From: Geobacter sp. AOG1
GTDB lineage: Bacteria; Desulfobacterota; Desulfuromonadia; Geobacterales; Geobacteraceae
Assembly (NCBI RefSeq): GCF_019972315.1
Contig: NZ_BLIZ01000001.1
Span: forward strand, 186,001 to 250,000
Direction: 5' to 3'
Length of the DNA stretch: 64,000 nucleotides
The position numbers were made by a program, and so were the translations under genes. The stretch's first letter is position 1, and each line of letters opens with the position of its first letter. Of the stretch, positions 28,076-37,210 are shown one piece after another. The notes under the pieces are model-generated. The model was not told the origin of the DNA and made no database searches. It saw only the letters and a program-made list of their open reading frames with translations.

Positions 28076-30060
28076 AATTGACGTCCAAAGACCCTGTCTT
28101 CTCGCGGGACTTTTTCAGGGATGAGTTCATCAAGCTGGCACTGTTGTCCCGGGATTTTCCGTACGGGCTCGCTATCTTTGACCGGGAATTGCGTCATATC
28201 CTTGTCAATGAGCATATGGCGACAATCAGCGCAACGCCGGTTGAACGGTATACGGGGAGAACGATTCGTGAAGTTGACCCTGGCGTAGCGGTGGCGATGG
28301 AGCCCGTACTGCGTCATGCGATAGAAAAGGGAGAGCAGTTGGTGGATGTCGAGGTCGAGGTTCCCGGTCCCCTGGGGGCCGACACGGCTGAAACCGGCTA
28401 CTGGCTTGTCAGCTGCTACCCGCTCAAGACCGACGCCGGAAATGTGAAAGGGGCCGCGGCTGTCGTTCGGGATATCAGCGGGCAAAAATCAAAGGATACT
28501 GCCCAGGAAGAGCTCCTGAAGTTTGAAGCGATTCTCTCCGATCTCTCGGCCGCCTTCATCAACATACCCATCAGCGAAGTCGACCGTAAAATCGAGCAGG
28601 GGCTGCAAAAGATCGTTGATTTCCTGGGGTTCGACCGGTGCAGCATCTGGCAATTTTCAACCGACGACGGTCGCCTGCACTGTACCCATTCCTATGCTCT
28701 TCCCGGCATCAAGCAGCCAGCACCCATTGTGGACGACGTGGTGCCGGTTTGGACGAGCATGACCCTGCGGGGAGAGATATTCAGGGTATCCGACGTCGAT
28801 GAGCTGACGGATGAGTTCTGGCGCGAAAAACAATACTGCAAGGATATGGGTGGCATCAAATCGTTCCTGTTCATCCCCTTGAACGTGGGGGGAACTGTTG
28901 TCGGTCTCCTCTCCTTTGCGTCCTGCCATGCGAAAAAATTATGGCCTGATCTACTCATCCAACGACTGCGGCTTTTCTGGGATATTATCGGCAATGCCCT
29001 GGAGCGTAAACGGGCCGACCAGATGATTCAAAAGGCCCTCGCCGAAATACGGCTGTTAAAAGACCGCCTGGAGGCCGAAAATCTCTATCTGCGCGACCAG
29101 ATCGACGTTGAATACAAGCACGAGGAAATTGTCGGGCAATCGGATGCCATCCGCAAAGTTCTTCTGAAGGCGGAGCAGGTAGCCCATACGGATTCCACCG
29201 TCCTCATCCTGGGGGAGACCGGGACCGGCAAGGAGCTGGTGGCGCGCGCCATTCACAACATGAGCGGGCGAAGAGGACGCGCCATGATCAAGCTGAATTG
29301 TGCGGCCCTGCCGGCGACGCTTATCGAAGCCGAGCTGTTCGGGCGCGAGAAAGGCGCCTACACAGGAGCATCGACAACACAGATAGGCCGTTTCGAAGCC
29401 GCCAACGGCTCAACGATTTTTCTCGACGAGATCGGTGAACTCCCTCTGGAATTGCAGTCCAAACTGCTCAGGGTCCTCCAGGAAGGCCAGTTCGAACGAC
29501 TGGGGAGCACAAAGCCCATTGAGGTGGACGTCCGGGTCATAGCCGCAACCAATCGCGATCTGGCTCAGGCGGTCAGACAAGGCAATTTCCGGGAGGACCT
29601 CTACTACCGGTTGAATGTCTTTCCCATTGGCGTACCACCACTGCGTGAGCGCAGCGAAGATGTCCCCGCACTGGTTTGGGCAATGGTCAAAGAGTTCGGC
29701 AAGGTTTTCGGAAAGACGATCGAGCGTATACCGAAGAAAAACATGGATGCCCTGCGGAGTTACCACTGGCCCGGTAACGTCAGGGAGCTTCGGAATATGA
29801 TAGAACGGGCCATGATTCTGAACAACGGTACGACTCTGGTCGTAGAACTGCCGGACACGCCATCCACGATAAGTTCGCAGGCAACGTCACTGGAAGAGAT
29901 GGAACGGATGCATATCCTGGCTGTCATGGTAAGGTGCGGATGGCGCGTCCGTGGTAAACATGGCGCCGCGGAAATCCTGAGGCTCAAACCCACGACCCTC
30001 GATTCGAAAATGAAGAAGCTGGGAATCAGGCGCAACCCCCTCACATCCGAAATATCGTAG
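28072..30060 (+). CDS. Sigma54-dependent activator with PAS and GAF sensor domains
   Basis: A 662-residue enhancer-binding protein. In order: PAS domain (about 18-140, [21 protein letters not shown]), GAF domain (about 165-320), a helical linker, AAA+ domain with Walker A GETGTGKE near residue 381, the sigma54 contact loop GAYTGA (a tolerated variant of GAFTGA) near 428 and Walker [10 protein letters not shown], and a C-terminal Fis-type helix-turn-helix ([21 protein letters not shown]). There is no receiver domain, so it senses a ligand rather than a kinase. A -24/-12 promoter and three repeats lie between it and the beta-oxidation operon, its probable target. The ATG at 28072 has GAGG upstream. 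Confidence 0.93.
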   Translation: MKLTSKDPVFSRDFFRDEFIKLALLSRDFPYGLAIFDRELRHILVNEHMATISATPVERYTGRTIREVDPGVAVAMEPVLRHAIEKGEQLVDVEVEVPGPLGADTAETGYWLVSCYPLKTDAGNVKGAAAVVRDISGQKSKDTAQEELLKFEAILSDLSAAFINIPISEVDRKIEQGLQKIVDFLGFDRCSIWQFSTDDGRLHCTHSYALPGIKQPAPIVDDVVPVWTSMTLRGEIFRVSDVDELTDEFWREKQYCKDMGGIKSFLFIPLNVGGTVVGLLSFASCHAKKLWPDLLIQRLRLFWDIIGNALERKRADQMIQKALAEIRLLKDRLEAENLYLRDQIDVEYKHEEIVGQSDAIRKVLLKAEQVAHTDSTVLILGETGTGKELVARAIHNMSGRRGRAMIKLNCAALPATLIEAELFGREKGAYTGASTTQIGRFEAANGSTIFLDEIGELPLELQSKLLRVLQEGQFERLGSTKPIEVDVRVIAATNRDLAQAVRQGNFREDLYYRLNVFPIGVPPLRERSEDVPALVWAMVKEFGKVFGKTIERIPKKNMDALRSYHWPGNVRELRNMIERAMILNNGTTLVVELPDTPSTISSQATSLEEMERMHILAVMVRCGWRVRGKHGAAEILRLKPTTLDSKMKKLGIRRNPLTSEIS

Positions 30061-30180
30061 CGCATCCGAAATATCGTAGCACCCTCACCCCACCAATTTC
30101 CGCCCAAACCACAACCGGTTACAGACAACTCCGCCAGCAAAATCATATCGACTCACGTCCACGCCTCCGAAATACCGTAG
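30045..30180 (+). repeat. Three copies of a 15-bp repeat: probable enhancer sites
   Basis: TCCGAAATATCGTAG occurs at 30046-30060 (overlapping the activator stop codon) and 30065-30079, and as TCCGAAATACCGTAG at 30166-30180. The core CGAAATATCG is nearly palindromic, as Fis-type dimers prefer. The copies lie about 110-230 bp upstream of the -12 element, the usual distance for sigma54 enhancer sites. Confidence 0.75.
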
Positions 30181-30275
30181 GACAAATTCCTCTCACCAAC
30201 GCCATAGAATCTTATTATAATTATGTATCTAATTATTATAACTAGTTACATAACATTTAAAATGCTTTGCACATA

Positions 30276-30289
30276 GGCATGGATAATGC
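30276..30289 (+). promoter_or_regulatory. Sigma54 (-24/-12) promoter of the beta-oxidation operon
   Basis: AGGCAT-N5-ATGCA has invariant GG at 30276-30277 and GC at 30288-30289 exactly 10 bp apart, as RpoN requires. Predicted transcription starts near 30301, some 85 nt before the CoA-transferase ATG. A TGTCG-N5-CGACA inverted repeat (30308-30322) lies just past the start. Confidence 0.72.
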
Positions 30290-30386
30290 AAAACAGTGTT
30301 TTTGTATTGTCGGTATACGACAGATGTAGGCGCGCATCGGTTCACATTCCACGCATAGATTATCAGGCAAAAGGGAGAGACGACAG

Positions 30387-31958
30387 ATGACCGCCATCCC
30401 AGGAGAAGGACTGCTGCACAGAATAAGAAACCCGAGGCTCCATGCAAAAATAATGGATGCCGAGGAAACCATCCCCCTCTTCAAAAACGGGATGTACCTT
30501 GGATTCTCGGGTTTTGCCGAGGGGAATCCCAAAGCGGTGCCGGCAGCGCTTGCCGATTATGTTGAAAGAAACGGCTTGGTCGGAAAGATGCGTTTCAACG
30601 TGTTTACCGGTGCTTCCATCGGAATAGACGTGGATGACCGCTGGACAGAACTCGGCATGATCGACCGACGCTGGCCCCACCAGCAGGGCGATTCGATACG
30701 CAAAGCGATCAATGCCGGCGAAGTCAACTTTGGCGACCGTCATCTCGGCATGTACGCCCAGGACTTTGGCTACGGCTTCTTTACCCTCGAAAACAATGAC
30801 AAGCTTGATATCGGGGTAATCGAGGCGAGCTGCATCACGGAAGATGGCAGCATCGTCCCCACCCTTTCCGTCGGGATCATTTCCCAGATTGTTGAGCGGG
30901 CCGAAAAGATCATCATCGAGATCAACACCCGGATTCCTTCCCTGGAAGGGATCCACGATTGCCTTGGCGTGGACACCCCACCCAATAAGAGAATCTACCC
31001 CATCCAGAACGTACAGGACCGGATCGGTTTGACCAGCATACCCTGCGATTCCGAAAAGATTGTCGCCATCGTTGAATCGCGCAAGTTTCCGCTTGGGCGC
31101 CTTTTTGGCCCGTATGACGAGAAATCGGAACAAATTGCAACCCACATCGTGGATTTCCTGAAGGCAGAAGTCCGGCAAGGCCGCCTGCCGAAGAATCTGT
31201 TACCCCTGCAGTCGGGCGTGGGCACTATCGCCAACGCCGTATTCGGCGGCCTGCTCAACAGCCCTTTTGAGCATTTGACCGTCTGGACCGAGGTCTTTCA
31301 GGACATCTTGTTGGACCTTTTTGACTCCGGTAAACTCGATTACGTCTCGGCAGCTTCCTTCGCATTCTCCGAAGACGCCGTCAAACGGCTCTTCGCAAAC
31401 TGGGACACCTACAGTCCGAAGATCGTTTTACGCCCCTCACAGATAACAAATCATGCGGAAGTAATTCGTCGGCTCGGATTGATTGCCATGAATACCCCCA
31501 TCGAGTTCGACATTTATGGCCACGTCAACTCGTCAATTGTCAACGGATCCCGCATTATCAACGGTCTTGGCGGTTCCGGTGATTTCATGCGCAACGCGTA
31601 TCTCTCGATCATGCATACCCCCTCGACCCGCCCGTCAAAATCGGACCCGAACGGCATCAGCTGTGTTGTCCCCATGGTGTCCCATGTTGACCATACCGAG
31701 CACGACCTGGACATACTGGTAACCGAGCAGGGACTTGCCGATCTGCGCGGCCTGGCACCACGACAGAGGGCCCAGCGAGTTATTGACACATGTGTTCATC
31801 CCGAGTACAAGCCGGTCCTGCAAGATTACTACGATCGTGCCCTGAGAACGTGCCTGGCAAGCAACAGCGCTCACGAGCCGCAGATGCTTTACAAGGTCTT
31901 TAATATGTACAAACACCTGGAAGAAAAAGGGACCATGAAGGTTGCCAATTGGGATTGA
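30387..31958 (+). CDS. Acetyl-CoA hydrolase/transferase family CoA-transferase (second copy)
   Basis: A 523-residue class I CoA-transferase, clearly paralogous to the one at 6595-8157. The catalytic glutamate is Glu302 in LTVWTEVFQD, and the glycine segment GLGGSGDFMRNAYLSI is intact. As first gene of an operon with thiolase, hydroxyacyl-CoA dehydrogenase/hydratase and acyl-CoA dehydrogenase, it most likely activates a short-chain acid (butyrate or a branched acid) with acetyl-CoA or succinyl-CoA. The ribosome-binding site AAGGGAGA lies upstream of the ATG. Substrate is inferred from context. Confidence 0.9.
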   Translation: MTAIPGEGLLHRIRNPRLHAKIMDAEETIPLFKNGMYLGFSGFAEGNPKAVPAALADYVERNGLVGKMRFNVFTGASIGIDVDDRWTELGMIDRRWPHQQGDSIRKAINAGEVNFGDRHLGMYAQDFGYGFFTLENNDKLDIGVIEASCITEDGSIVPTLSVGIISQIVERAEKIIIEINTRIPSLEGIHDCLGVDTPPNKRIYPIQNVQDRIGLTSIPCDSEKIVAIVESRKFPLGRLFGPYDEKSEQIATHIVDFLKAEVRQGRLPKNLLPLQSGVGTIANAVFGGLLNSPFEHLTVWTEVFQDILLDLFDSGKLDYVSAASFAFSEDAVKRLFANWDTYSPKIVLRPSQITNHAEVIRRLGLIAMNTPIEFDIYGHVNSSIVNGSRIINGLGGSGDFMRNAYLSIMHTPSTRPSKSDPNGISCVVPMVSHVDHTEHDLDILVTEQGLADLRGLAPRQRAQRVIDTCVHPEYKPVLQDYYDRALRTCLASNSAHEPQMLYKVFNMYKHLEEKGTMKVANWD

Positions 31959-32010
31959 CGCATAAAATGCACATAGTACGGAAAGAATCTGTCAGTGGAG
32001 AGGAGACATC

Positions 32011-33201
32011 ATGTTAACAAAGGCATTCATACCCTACCGCGGCTACTACAGCACCCCTTTTGCCAAGTGGCAAGGGACACTGGCCAACGAGAACTCCATC
32101 GTTCTCGGCGCCGCCACCTCCAAGCGGTTTTTAGAGAGCAAGGGATGGGACCCTAAGGCAATCGAGTACGTCCTGGTCGGCAGCACTGTTTACCAGCAGC
32201 AGTGGTTCTACACTGGCCCCTGGGCTGCAGCAATGCTGGGGGCGGAGGGCTCGCCCGGCGTCCTCACCACCCAGGCATGCTCCACCGCTGCCTTGGTTCT
32301 GTATCAGGCGGGTATGGGTATAGAAACCGGCATGTACGGCAACAGCTGGTGCCTGTTGGCCGACCGCTGCTCCAACGGCCCCCACGCCGTCTGGCCGAAC
32401 CCCAATGGCCCCGGTGGCAAGCCGACAGCGGAAGACTGGTTCATGGACAATGTCAATAAAGACCCCTGGGCCGGGGAAGCCATGATCCGGACGGCAGAGA
32501 ACGTGGCCGGCGAGTGTGGTATCACCCGCGAAGAGTGCGATGCGCTCACCCTCAGGCGCTACGAGCAGTACCAGGACGCCCTGGCCAACGACCGGGAGTT
32601 CCAGAAACGGTACATGTTCCCGGTCGAGGTGCAGGTCTCCAGAAAAAAGACCGTCACTCTGGAGGCGGACGAAGGAGTTACTCATACCACGAAAGAGGGC
32701 CTGGCCGGTCTCAGACCAGTCCTCTCCGACGGGGTGCATACCTTCGGCGCCCAGACGTTCCCTGCCGACGGCAACAGCGGCATCTGCGTGACCACACGGG
32801 AAAGGGCGAAGGAACTGAGCGCCGCCCCCGAGATAGCAGTGCAGATCGTCTCCTATGGCTATGCCCGGACAAAGAAGGCATTTATGGCTGCCGCAGTGGC
32901 CCCTTCGGCCCGGATGGCCCTCGACAATGCCGGCATCACAACCGACGACCTGAGCGCCGTCAAGACCCACAACCCCTTCGCGGCCAATGATATCGCCATG
33001 GCACGGGAGTTGGGGATGGATGTGAACAGCATGAACAACTACGGCTGTTCCCTCATCTACGGTCATCCCCAGGCCCCCACCGGTGCGCGGTTGATGATCG
33101 AGGGGATTGAGGAAGTAGCCATGAAGGGTGGAGGATATCTCCTCTTCTCCGGCTGCGCCGCCGGGGACACCGCTGCCTCCGTTCTCATCAAGGTTGGATA
33201 A
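32011..33201 (+). CDS. Thiolase family protein (acetyl-CoA acyltransferase)
   Basis: A 396-residue thiolase. The nucleophilic cysteine is Cys90 in TTQACSTAAL; the C-terminal catalytic histidine lies in YGCSLIYGHPQAPTGARL and the second cysteine in FSGCAAGDTAAS. It would cleave 3-ketoacyl-CoA to acetyl-CoA and a shortened acyl-CoA. The N-terminus (MLTKAFIPYRGYYSTPFAKWQG) differs from standard FadA/AtoB, so it belongs to a divergent subgroup. It is 52 bp behind the CoA-transferase and 38 bp ahead of the dehydrogenase/hydratase fusion. Confidence 0.9.
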   Translation: MLTKAFIPYRGYYSTPFAKWQGTLANENSIVLGAATSKRFLESKGWDPKAIEYVLVGSTVYQQQWFYTGPWAAAMLGAEGSPGVLTTQACSTAALVLYQAGMGIETGMYGNSWCLLADRCSNGPHAVWPNPNGPGGKPTAEDWFMDNVNKDPWAGEAMIRTAENVAGECGITREECDALTLRRYEQYQDALANDREFQKRYMFPVEVQVSRKKTVTLEADEGVTHTTKEGLAGLRPVLSDGVHTFGAQTFPADGNSGICVTTRERAKELSAAPEIAVQIVSYGYARTKKAFMAAAVAPSARMALDNAGITTDDLSAVKTHNPFAANDIAMARELGMDVNSMNNYGCSLIYGHPQAPTGARLMIEGIEEVAMKGGGYLLFSGCAAGDTAASVLIKVG

Positions 33202-33239
33202 ATAAACTGGACGATACTTTTCGACAAGGAGCACATGAC

Positions 33240-35264
33240 ATGACTACGGGAAAGAAGCTGTACCCCTCCTATTTCAACCCCTATCTGATCAAGACCAGCC
33301 GTCCCTTGCCCGATGAGATGGCGGTTATAGGCGCCGGCCATATTGGTCCGGATATCGCCTACTATCTGAGGACCGGCGCACCGGACAAAAAACTCTACCT
33401 GGTGGACGTGGCCGAGGAGCCTTTGAAAAAAGCTGAAAAGCGTTTCCAGTCCTATGCCCAAAAGGGGATCGATCGCAAGAAAATGACCCCCGAATTGGCC
33501 GAACAGATTTTGGCCAATATTGTGTACACTACCGATTACAACCGGATTAAAAACTGCAGTCTGGTCATTGAAGCGGCCACGGAAAATCTTGCCCTGAAAC
33601 GGAAGATATTCGCCACCCTCGAAGAGGTCGTCGACGAGAAATGCATCTTGACGTCCAATACCAGCGGTATCCCGGCCCAACAGATTTTCAGCGGTCTCAG
33701 ACACCCCGAAAGAACCACCATCACCCATTTTTTCGCCCCGGCCTGGCGCAGCATGGCCGTTGAAGTCATCAACTGGGAAGGCGCAAGCCGGGAACTGCTC
33801 GATTATCTGATCTGGTTTTTCGCCAGCACCGGCAAGGCGCCGGTGGTCACGGACAATGTGTTTTCGTTTCTACTTAACCGGGTGTTTGAAAACTGGACCA
33901 ATGAGGCCGCCTACCTGGTAGACCGCGCCACCACCTACCAGGTGGATTCGGTCTGCGAAGAGTTTGCCGGTGCAGGCCCCTTTTTCGTTCTCAACATGGC
34001 CGGTGGCAACCCCCTCACCTATGAATCCCAGATGCGCCGGACCGCCGAACACCCCTGCTACGCTCCGTCCCCCATTCTGCTGTCGGTGGATAAGTGGAAT
34101 GTTGCCAAACCCGGTACCAGCATCGATGTCCCCGAGGATCTCAAAGGGTGGATCCGCGACCGGATGATCGGCCTGGTTTTCTCCCAATGTTTCGACATTG
34201 CCGACCGCTCTATCGGGACCCGATCGGATCTCAATTTTGGTAGCGTGATCGCCCTCGGCTTCAAAAAGGGGGTCTTCGATGTCATGGAAGACATGGGTGA
34301 ACGGGAAGTGGAGCGGATCATGGCCGCTTTTGCCAAAGAGCGCCCGGGATTTCCCCAGCCTAAAAGACCCGTTGCCGACTACCTCGATTTCCCCCGCGAC
34401 ATTCTCGTGGATGACAAGGACGGCGTGCGTATCATCACCATCCGACGTCCGCACGTCGCCAACTCCCTGGGTGCAGGTACCTGCAACGAAATCCTGGCTG
34501 AACTGAAAAAGGGGGCCGGCGATCCGTCGGTCAAGGGATTCGTCATTACCGGTTATGGCACCAAGGCCTTTTGCGCCGGTGCGGACATCGGCGGGTTCAT
34601 TTCCACCATAGACAACCGGGCGGCAGGTGTGGAACTGGCCCGGAGCAATTCCCAAGTCCTGCATTTCATGGACAAAATGGATAAACCGGTGGTGGCTGCA
34701 GTCAACGGTCTAGCCATGGGGGGAGGAGTGGAACTGGCCCTTCGGTGCCACGGCATGGTGGCCGACACGGCGGCTTTCTTCCAGCTTCCCGAAATTACCC
34801 TGGGTATCCTCCCCGGCATGGGAGGAACCGTCATCCCCTACCGCAAGTGGCCCCATGCTTCCGTGACGTTCAATGCCATGATCGGCGAGGCCAGGCGCCT
34901 GAGCGTCAAAGAGGCCCGGGAGATCGGTATCGTCTCTGAAATTACCAACGGGTACATCGAAATGATCGAAGCGGCAATCGCTGAGGTCAATCGCCTGGCG
35001 GGCCAGGTGCCACGCATCACCGAAAAACCGGTGAAGATTGCCGAGTTCACGGTTCCCGACAGTCCCATGGCCAACAAGCTCCCCTTGAGCAAAGAGGCGC
35101 TGGCCATTATTGCCCGGGTGATCAACGGGGCGGCTGCGGCCGATTCCCTGGAGGCCGCTCTGGAGATCAATTACCAGGGGAGCGGCGACATCTCCTGCAT
35201 CGACGCTTCCAAGGAAGGGGTCTTCGCCTTCCTGGAGAAACGCACACCGGATTTCAAAAGATGA
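33240..35264 (+). CDS. 3-Hydroxyacyl-CoA dehydrogenase / enoyl-CoA hydratase fusion
   Basis: A 674-residue bifunctional protein with the dehydrogenase first and the hydratase second, the order seen in Bacillus FadN rather than E. coli FadB. The dehydrogenase has the Rossmann motif AVIGAGHIGPDIAYYL and a substrate-domain histidine in THFFAPAWRSMAVEVI. The crotonase part (from about residue 380) has AFCAGADIGGF for the oxyanion hole and GGGVELALRCHG and PEITLGILPGMGGT for the catalytic region. It performs the middle two beta-oxidation steps. AAGGAG precedes the ATG at 33240. Confidence 0.93.
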   Translation: MTTGKKLYPSYFNPYLIKTSRPLPDEMAVIGAGHIGPDIAYYLRTGAPDKKLYLVDVAEEPLKKAEKRFQSYAQKGIDRKKMTPELAEQILANIVYTTDYNRIKNCSLVIEAATENLALKRKIFATLEEVVDEKCILTSNTSGIPAQQIFSGLRHPERTTITHFFAPAWRSMAVEVINWEGASRELLDYLIWFFASTGKAPVVTDNVFSFLLNRVFENWTNEAAYLVDRATTYQVDSVCEEFAGAGPFFVLNMAGGNPLTYESQMRRTAEHPCYAPSPILLSVDKWNVAKPGTSIDVPEDLKGWIRDRMIGLVFSQCFDIADRSIGTRSDLNFGSVIALGFKKGVFDVMEDMGEREVERIMAAFAKERPGFPQPKRPVADYLDFPRDILVDDKDGVRIITIRRPHVANSLGAGTCNEILAELKKGAGDPSVKGFVITGYGTKAFCAGADIGGFISTIDNRAAGVELARSNSQVLHFMDKMDKPVVAAVNGLAMGGGVELALRCHGMVADTAAFFQLPEITLGILPGMGGTVIPYRKWPHASVTFNAMIGEARRLSVKEAREIGIVSEITNGYIEMIEAAIAEVNRLAGQVPRITEKPVKIAEFTVPDSPMANKLPLSKEALAIIARVINGAAAADSLEAALEINYQGSGDISCIDASKEGVFAFLEKRTPDFKR

Positions 35265-35347
35265 AATCCTTCGCGGAAGGTGCTGTCCGGGCGGGAGGAC
35301 TGAATGCAAGCAACCGACAACGTAGTTGAGGACGTGGAGATGCATCA

Positions 35348-37123
35348 ATGACTGTCAACCTTGCTACAGGTGGGGAGTTTCTGCTGACAGAAGCCGCCGG
35401 GTCAGGGATTTTCACTCCGGAAGACTTTTCCTCGGAGCAGAGACAAATTGCCGAGACAACCGATGAGTTTGTCAAGAAGGAGATCATTCCCAACCTTGAC
35501 CGCATAGAGAGCCAGGACTTCGGTTTCGTGGTCGAGAAGATGCGGAGTTGCGCCGAACTCGGGCTGTTTCTGGGGGATATCCCCGAAGAAGACGGCGGTC
35601 TGGAGCTTGAAAAGACCACCAGCATGCTGATCCTGGAGAAGATGGCGCCCACGGGCTCCTTTTCCTTCACCTACTGCGGCCAGACCGGGATCAACGTTCT
35701 GCCGCTGGTCTACTATGGAACCCGCGATCAAAAGGCGCGCTACCTGGACAAGCTGACGTCCGCGGAGTGGATCGGCGCCTATGCCCTGACCGAACCGGAC
35801 TGCGGAAGCGATCCCCTGAGCGCTCGCACCACGGCAACACTTACGGAAGACGGCAGATACTACGTGCTCAACGGGGTCAAGCAGTTCATCACCAACGCGT
35901 CGTTCGCGGAACTCTTCACCGTCTTCGCCAAGATCGACGGGAAGCATTTTTCGGCATTTCTCGTGGAAAGGGGTTATGCAGGATTTTCCGTCGGCCCGGA
36001 GGAAAAGAAGATGGGACTGAAGGGTTCCTCCACGGCCCAGATATGCCTGCAGGATGTCCGGGTGCCGGTGGAGAATCTGCTCGGCGAGCCGGGCAAGGGG
36101 CACAAGATCGCCTTCAACGTCCTGAACATCGGCCGGCTGAAGGTGGCGGCGACATCGTGCGGCATGGCCAAGGGGGCATTTGCAGAAGCGACTCTCTATG
36201 CCAGGGAAAGGAAGCAGTTCGGTCGGGCCATCGGAGAGTTCGGGGCGATCAAGGAAAAGCTGGCGGACATGGTGGCGGGCATTTTTACCGCCGAGTCGGC
36301 CGTATATCGGGTAGCAGGGCTTCTGGACGGGAGGATAGCTGCCCTGGACCATGCCGGCCCGGATTTTTACGACCGCTATCAGAAGGCAATCGAGGAGTAC
36401 GCCGTCGAATGCGCCATTGCCAAGGTCTTCTGCAGCGAAATCCTGGACGAAGTGGTCGACCATGGTGTTCAGATTCATGGCGGGTATGGCTACATAAGCG
36501 AGTATCCGATCGAGCGCTATTACCGCGACTCCCGCATTCAGCGAATCTTCGAGGGGACCAACGAGATCAACCGGATTCTCATCCCCACCATGCTGTTTCG
36601 CAGGGACGGCAGCGGGAGCCTCGCTCTCTGGGACCGGGTCAAAGAGGCCGGGGACAGGATGGCTGGGGGGGTCGAAGAAGTAGAGGTAAACGGAGGGGGG
36701 GACTTCAGTCGGGAATTCGGCCTCATAGCGAGGCTGAAACATCTTTTTCTCCTGGTCCTTGGAGGCGCCGGACCTGTCAAGGAGAGCCAGGAGGTTCTGG
36801 TGGCCCTGGCGGACATGGCCATCACGATCTTTGTCCTGGAAAGCGTCGTCCTGCGGGCGGCCAAGATGCATGCGGCAACGAGCGAAAGGAAAATGGCATT
36901 GCTGGAAGCAGTAGTCAAGGTTGCCGCATTTGAAAGTGCGTCCCACTTTCACCTGGCCGCGTCCCGCTGCTGCGCCTACTCCCTCCGGGGAGACGCCATG
37001 AGTTCCCGGCAGAAGGATGTCTCATCCCTTTCCGCATATCCGGCGGAAGGACTTTTGGGGGCCAAGCAACTCCTGGCTGAGGCTGCGCAGGAATCGGGCA
37101 AATACCCGTTCAATGGTTTATGA
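35348..37123 (+). CDS. Acyl-CoA dehydrogenase (FadE-like, extended)
   Basis: A 591-residue flavoprotein with the full ACAD core: the EPDCGSDP loop, the flavin segment FITNASFAELFTVFAKIDG, and HGGYGYISEYPIERYYRDSRIQRIFEGTNEIN near the C-terminal end of the core, plus an extra helical C-terminal domain of about 180 residues as in Bacillus FadE (594 residues). It makes the first double bond of beta-oxidation and passes electrons to ETF. ETF genes are not nearby. The order CoA-transferase, thiolase, dehydrogenase/hydratase, acyl-CoA dehydrogenase forms a complete set for a short- or medium-chain acid. Confidence 0.93.
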   Translation: MTVNLATGGEFLLTEAAGSGIFTPEDFSSEQRQIAETTDEFVKKEIIPNLDRIESQDFGFVVEKMRSCAELGLFLGDIPEEDGGLELEKTTSMLILEKMAPTGSFSFTYCGQTGINVLPLVYYGTRDQKARYLDKLTSAEWIGAYALTEPDCGSDPLSARTTATLTEDGRYYVLNGVKQFITNASFAELFTVFAKIDGKHFSAFLVERGYAGFSVGPEEKKMGLKGSSTAQICLQDVRVPVENLLGEPGKGHKIAFNVLNIGRLKVAATSCGMAKGAFAEATLYARERKQFGRAIGEFGAIKEKLADMVAGIFTAESAVYRVAGLLDGRIAALDHAGPDFYDRYQKAIEEYAVECAIAKVFCSEILDEVVDHGVQIHGGYGYISEYPIERYYRDSRIQRIFEGTNEINRILIPTMLFRRDGSGSLALWDRVKEAGDRMAGGVEEVEVNGGGDFSREFGLIARLKHLFLLVLGGAGPVKESQEVLVALADMAITIFVLESVVLRAAKMHAATSERKMALLEAVVKVAAFESASHFHLAASRCCAYSLRGDAMSSRQKDVSSLSAYPAEGLLGAKQLLAEAAQESGKYPFNGL

Positions 37124-37210
37124 AAAGCGCATGAGTATGTGGAAGTCGAAGGCTGAAGTATACACAAACCGGTGCGCTCGTTGGAGCCACCCAGAAAAAG
37201 GAGGCAGCAG

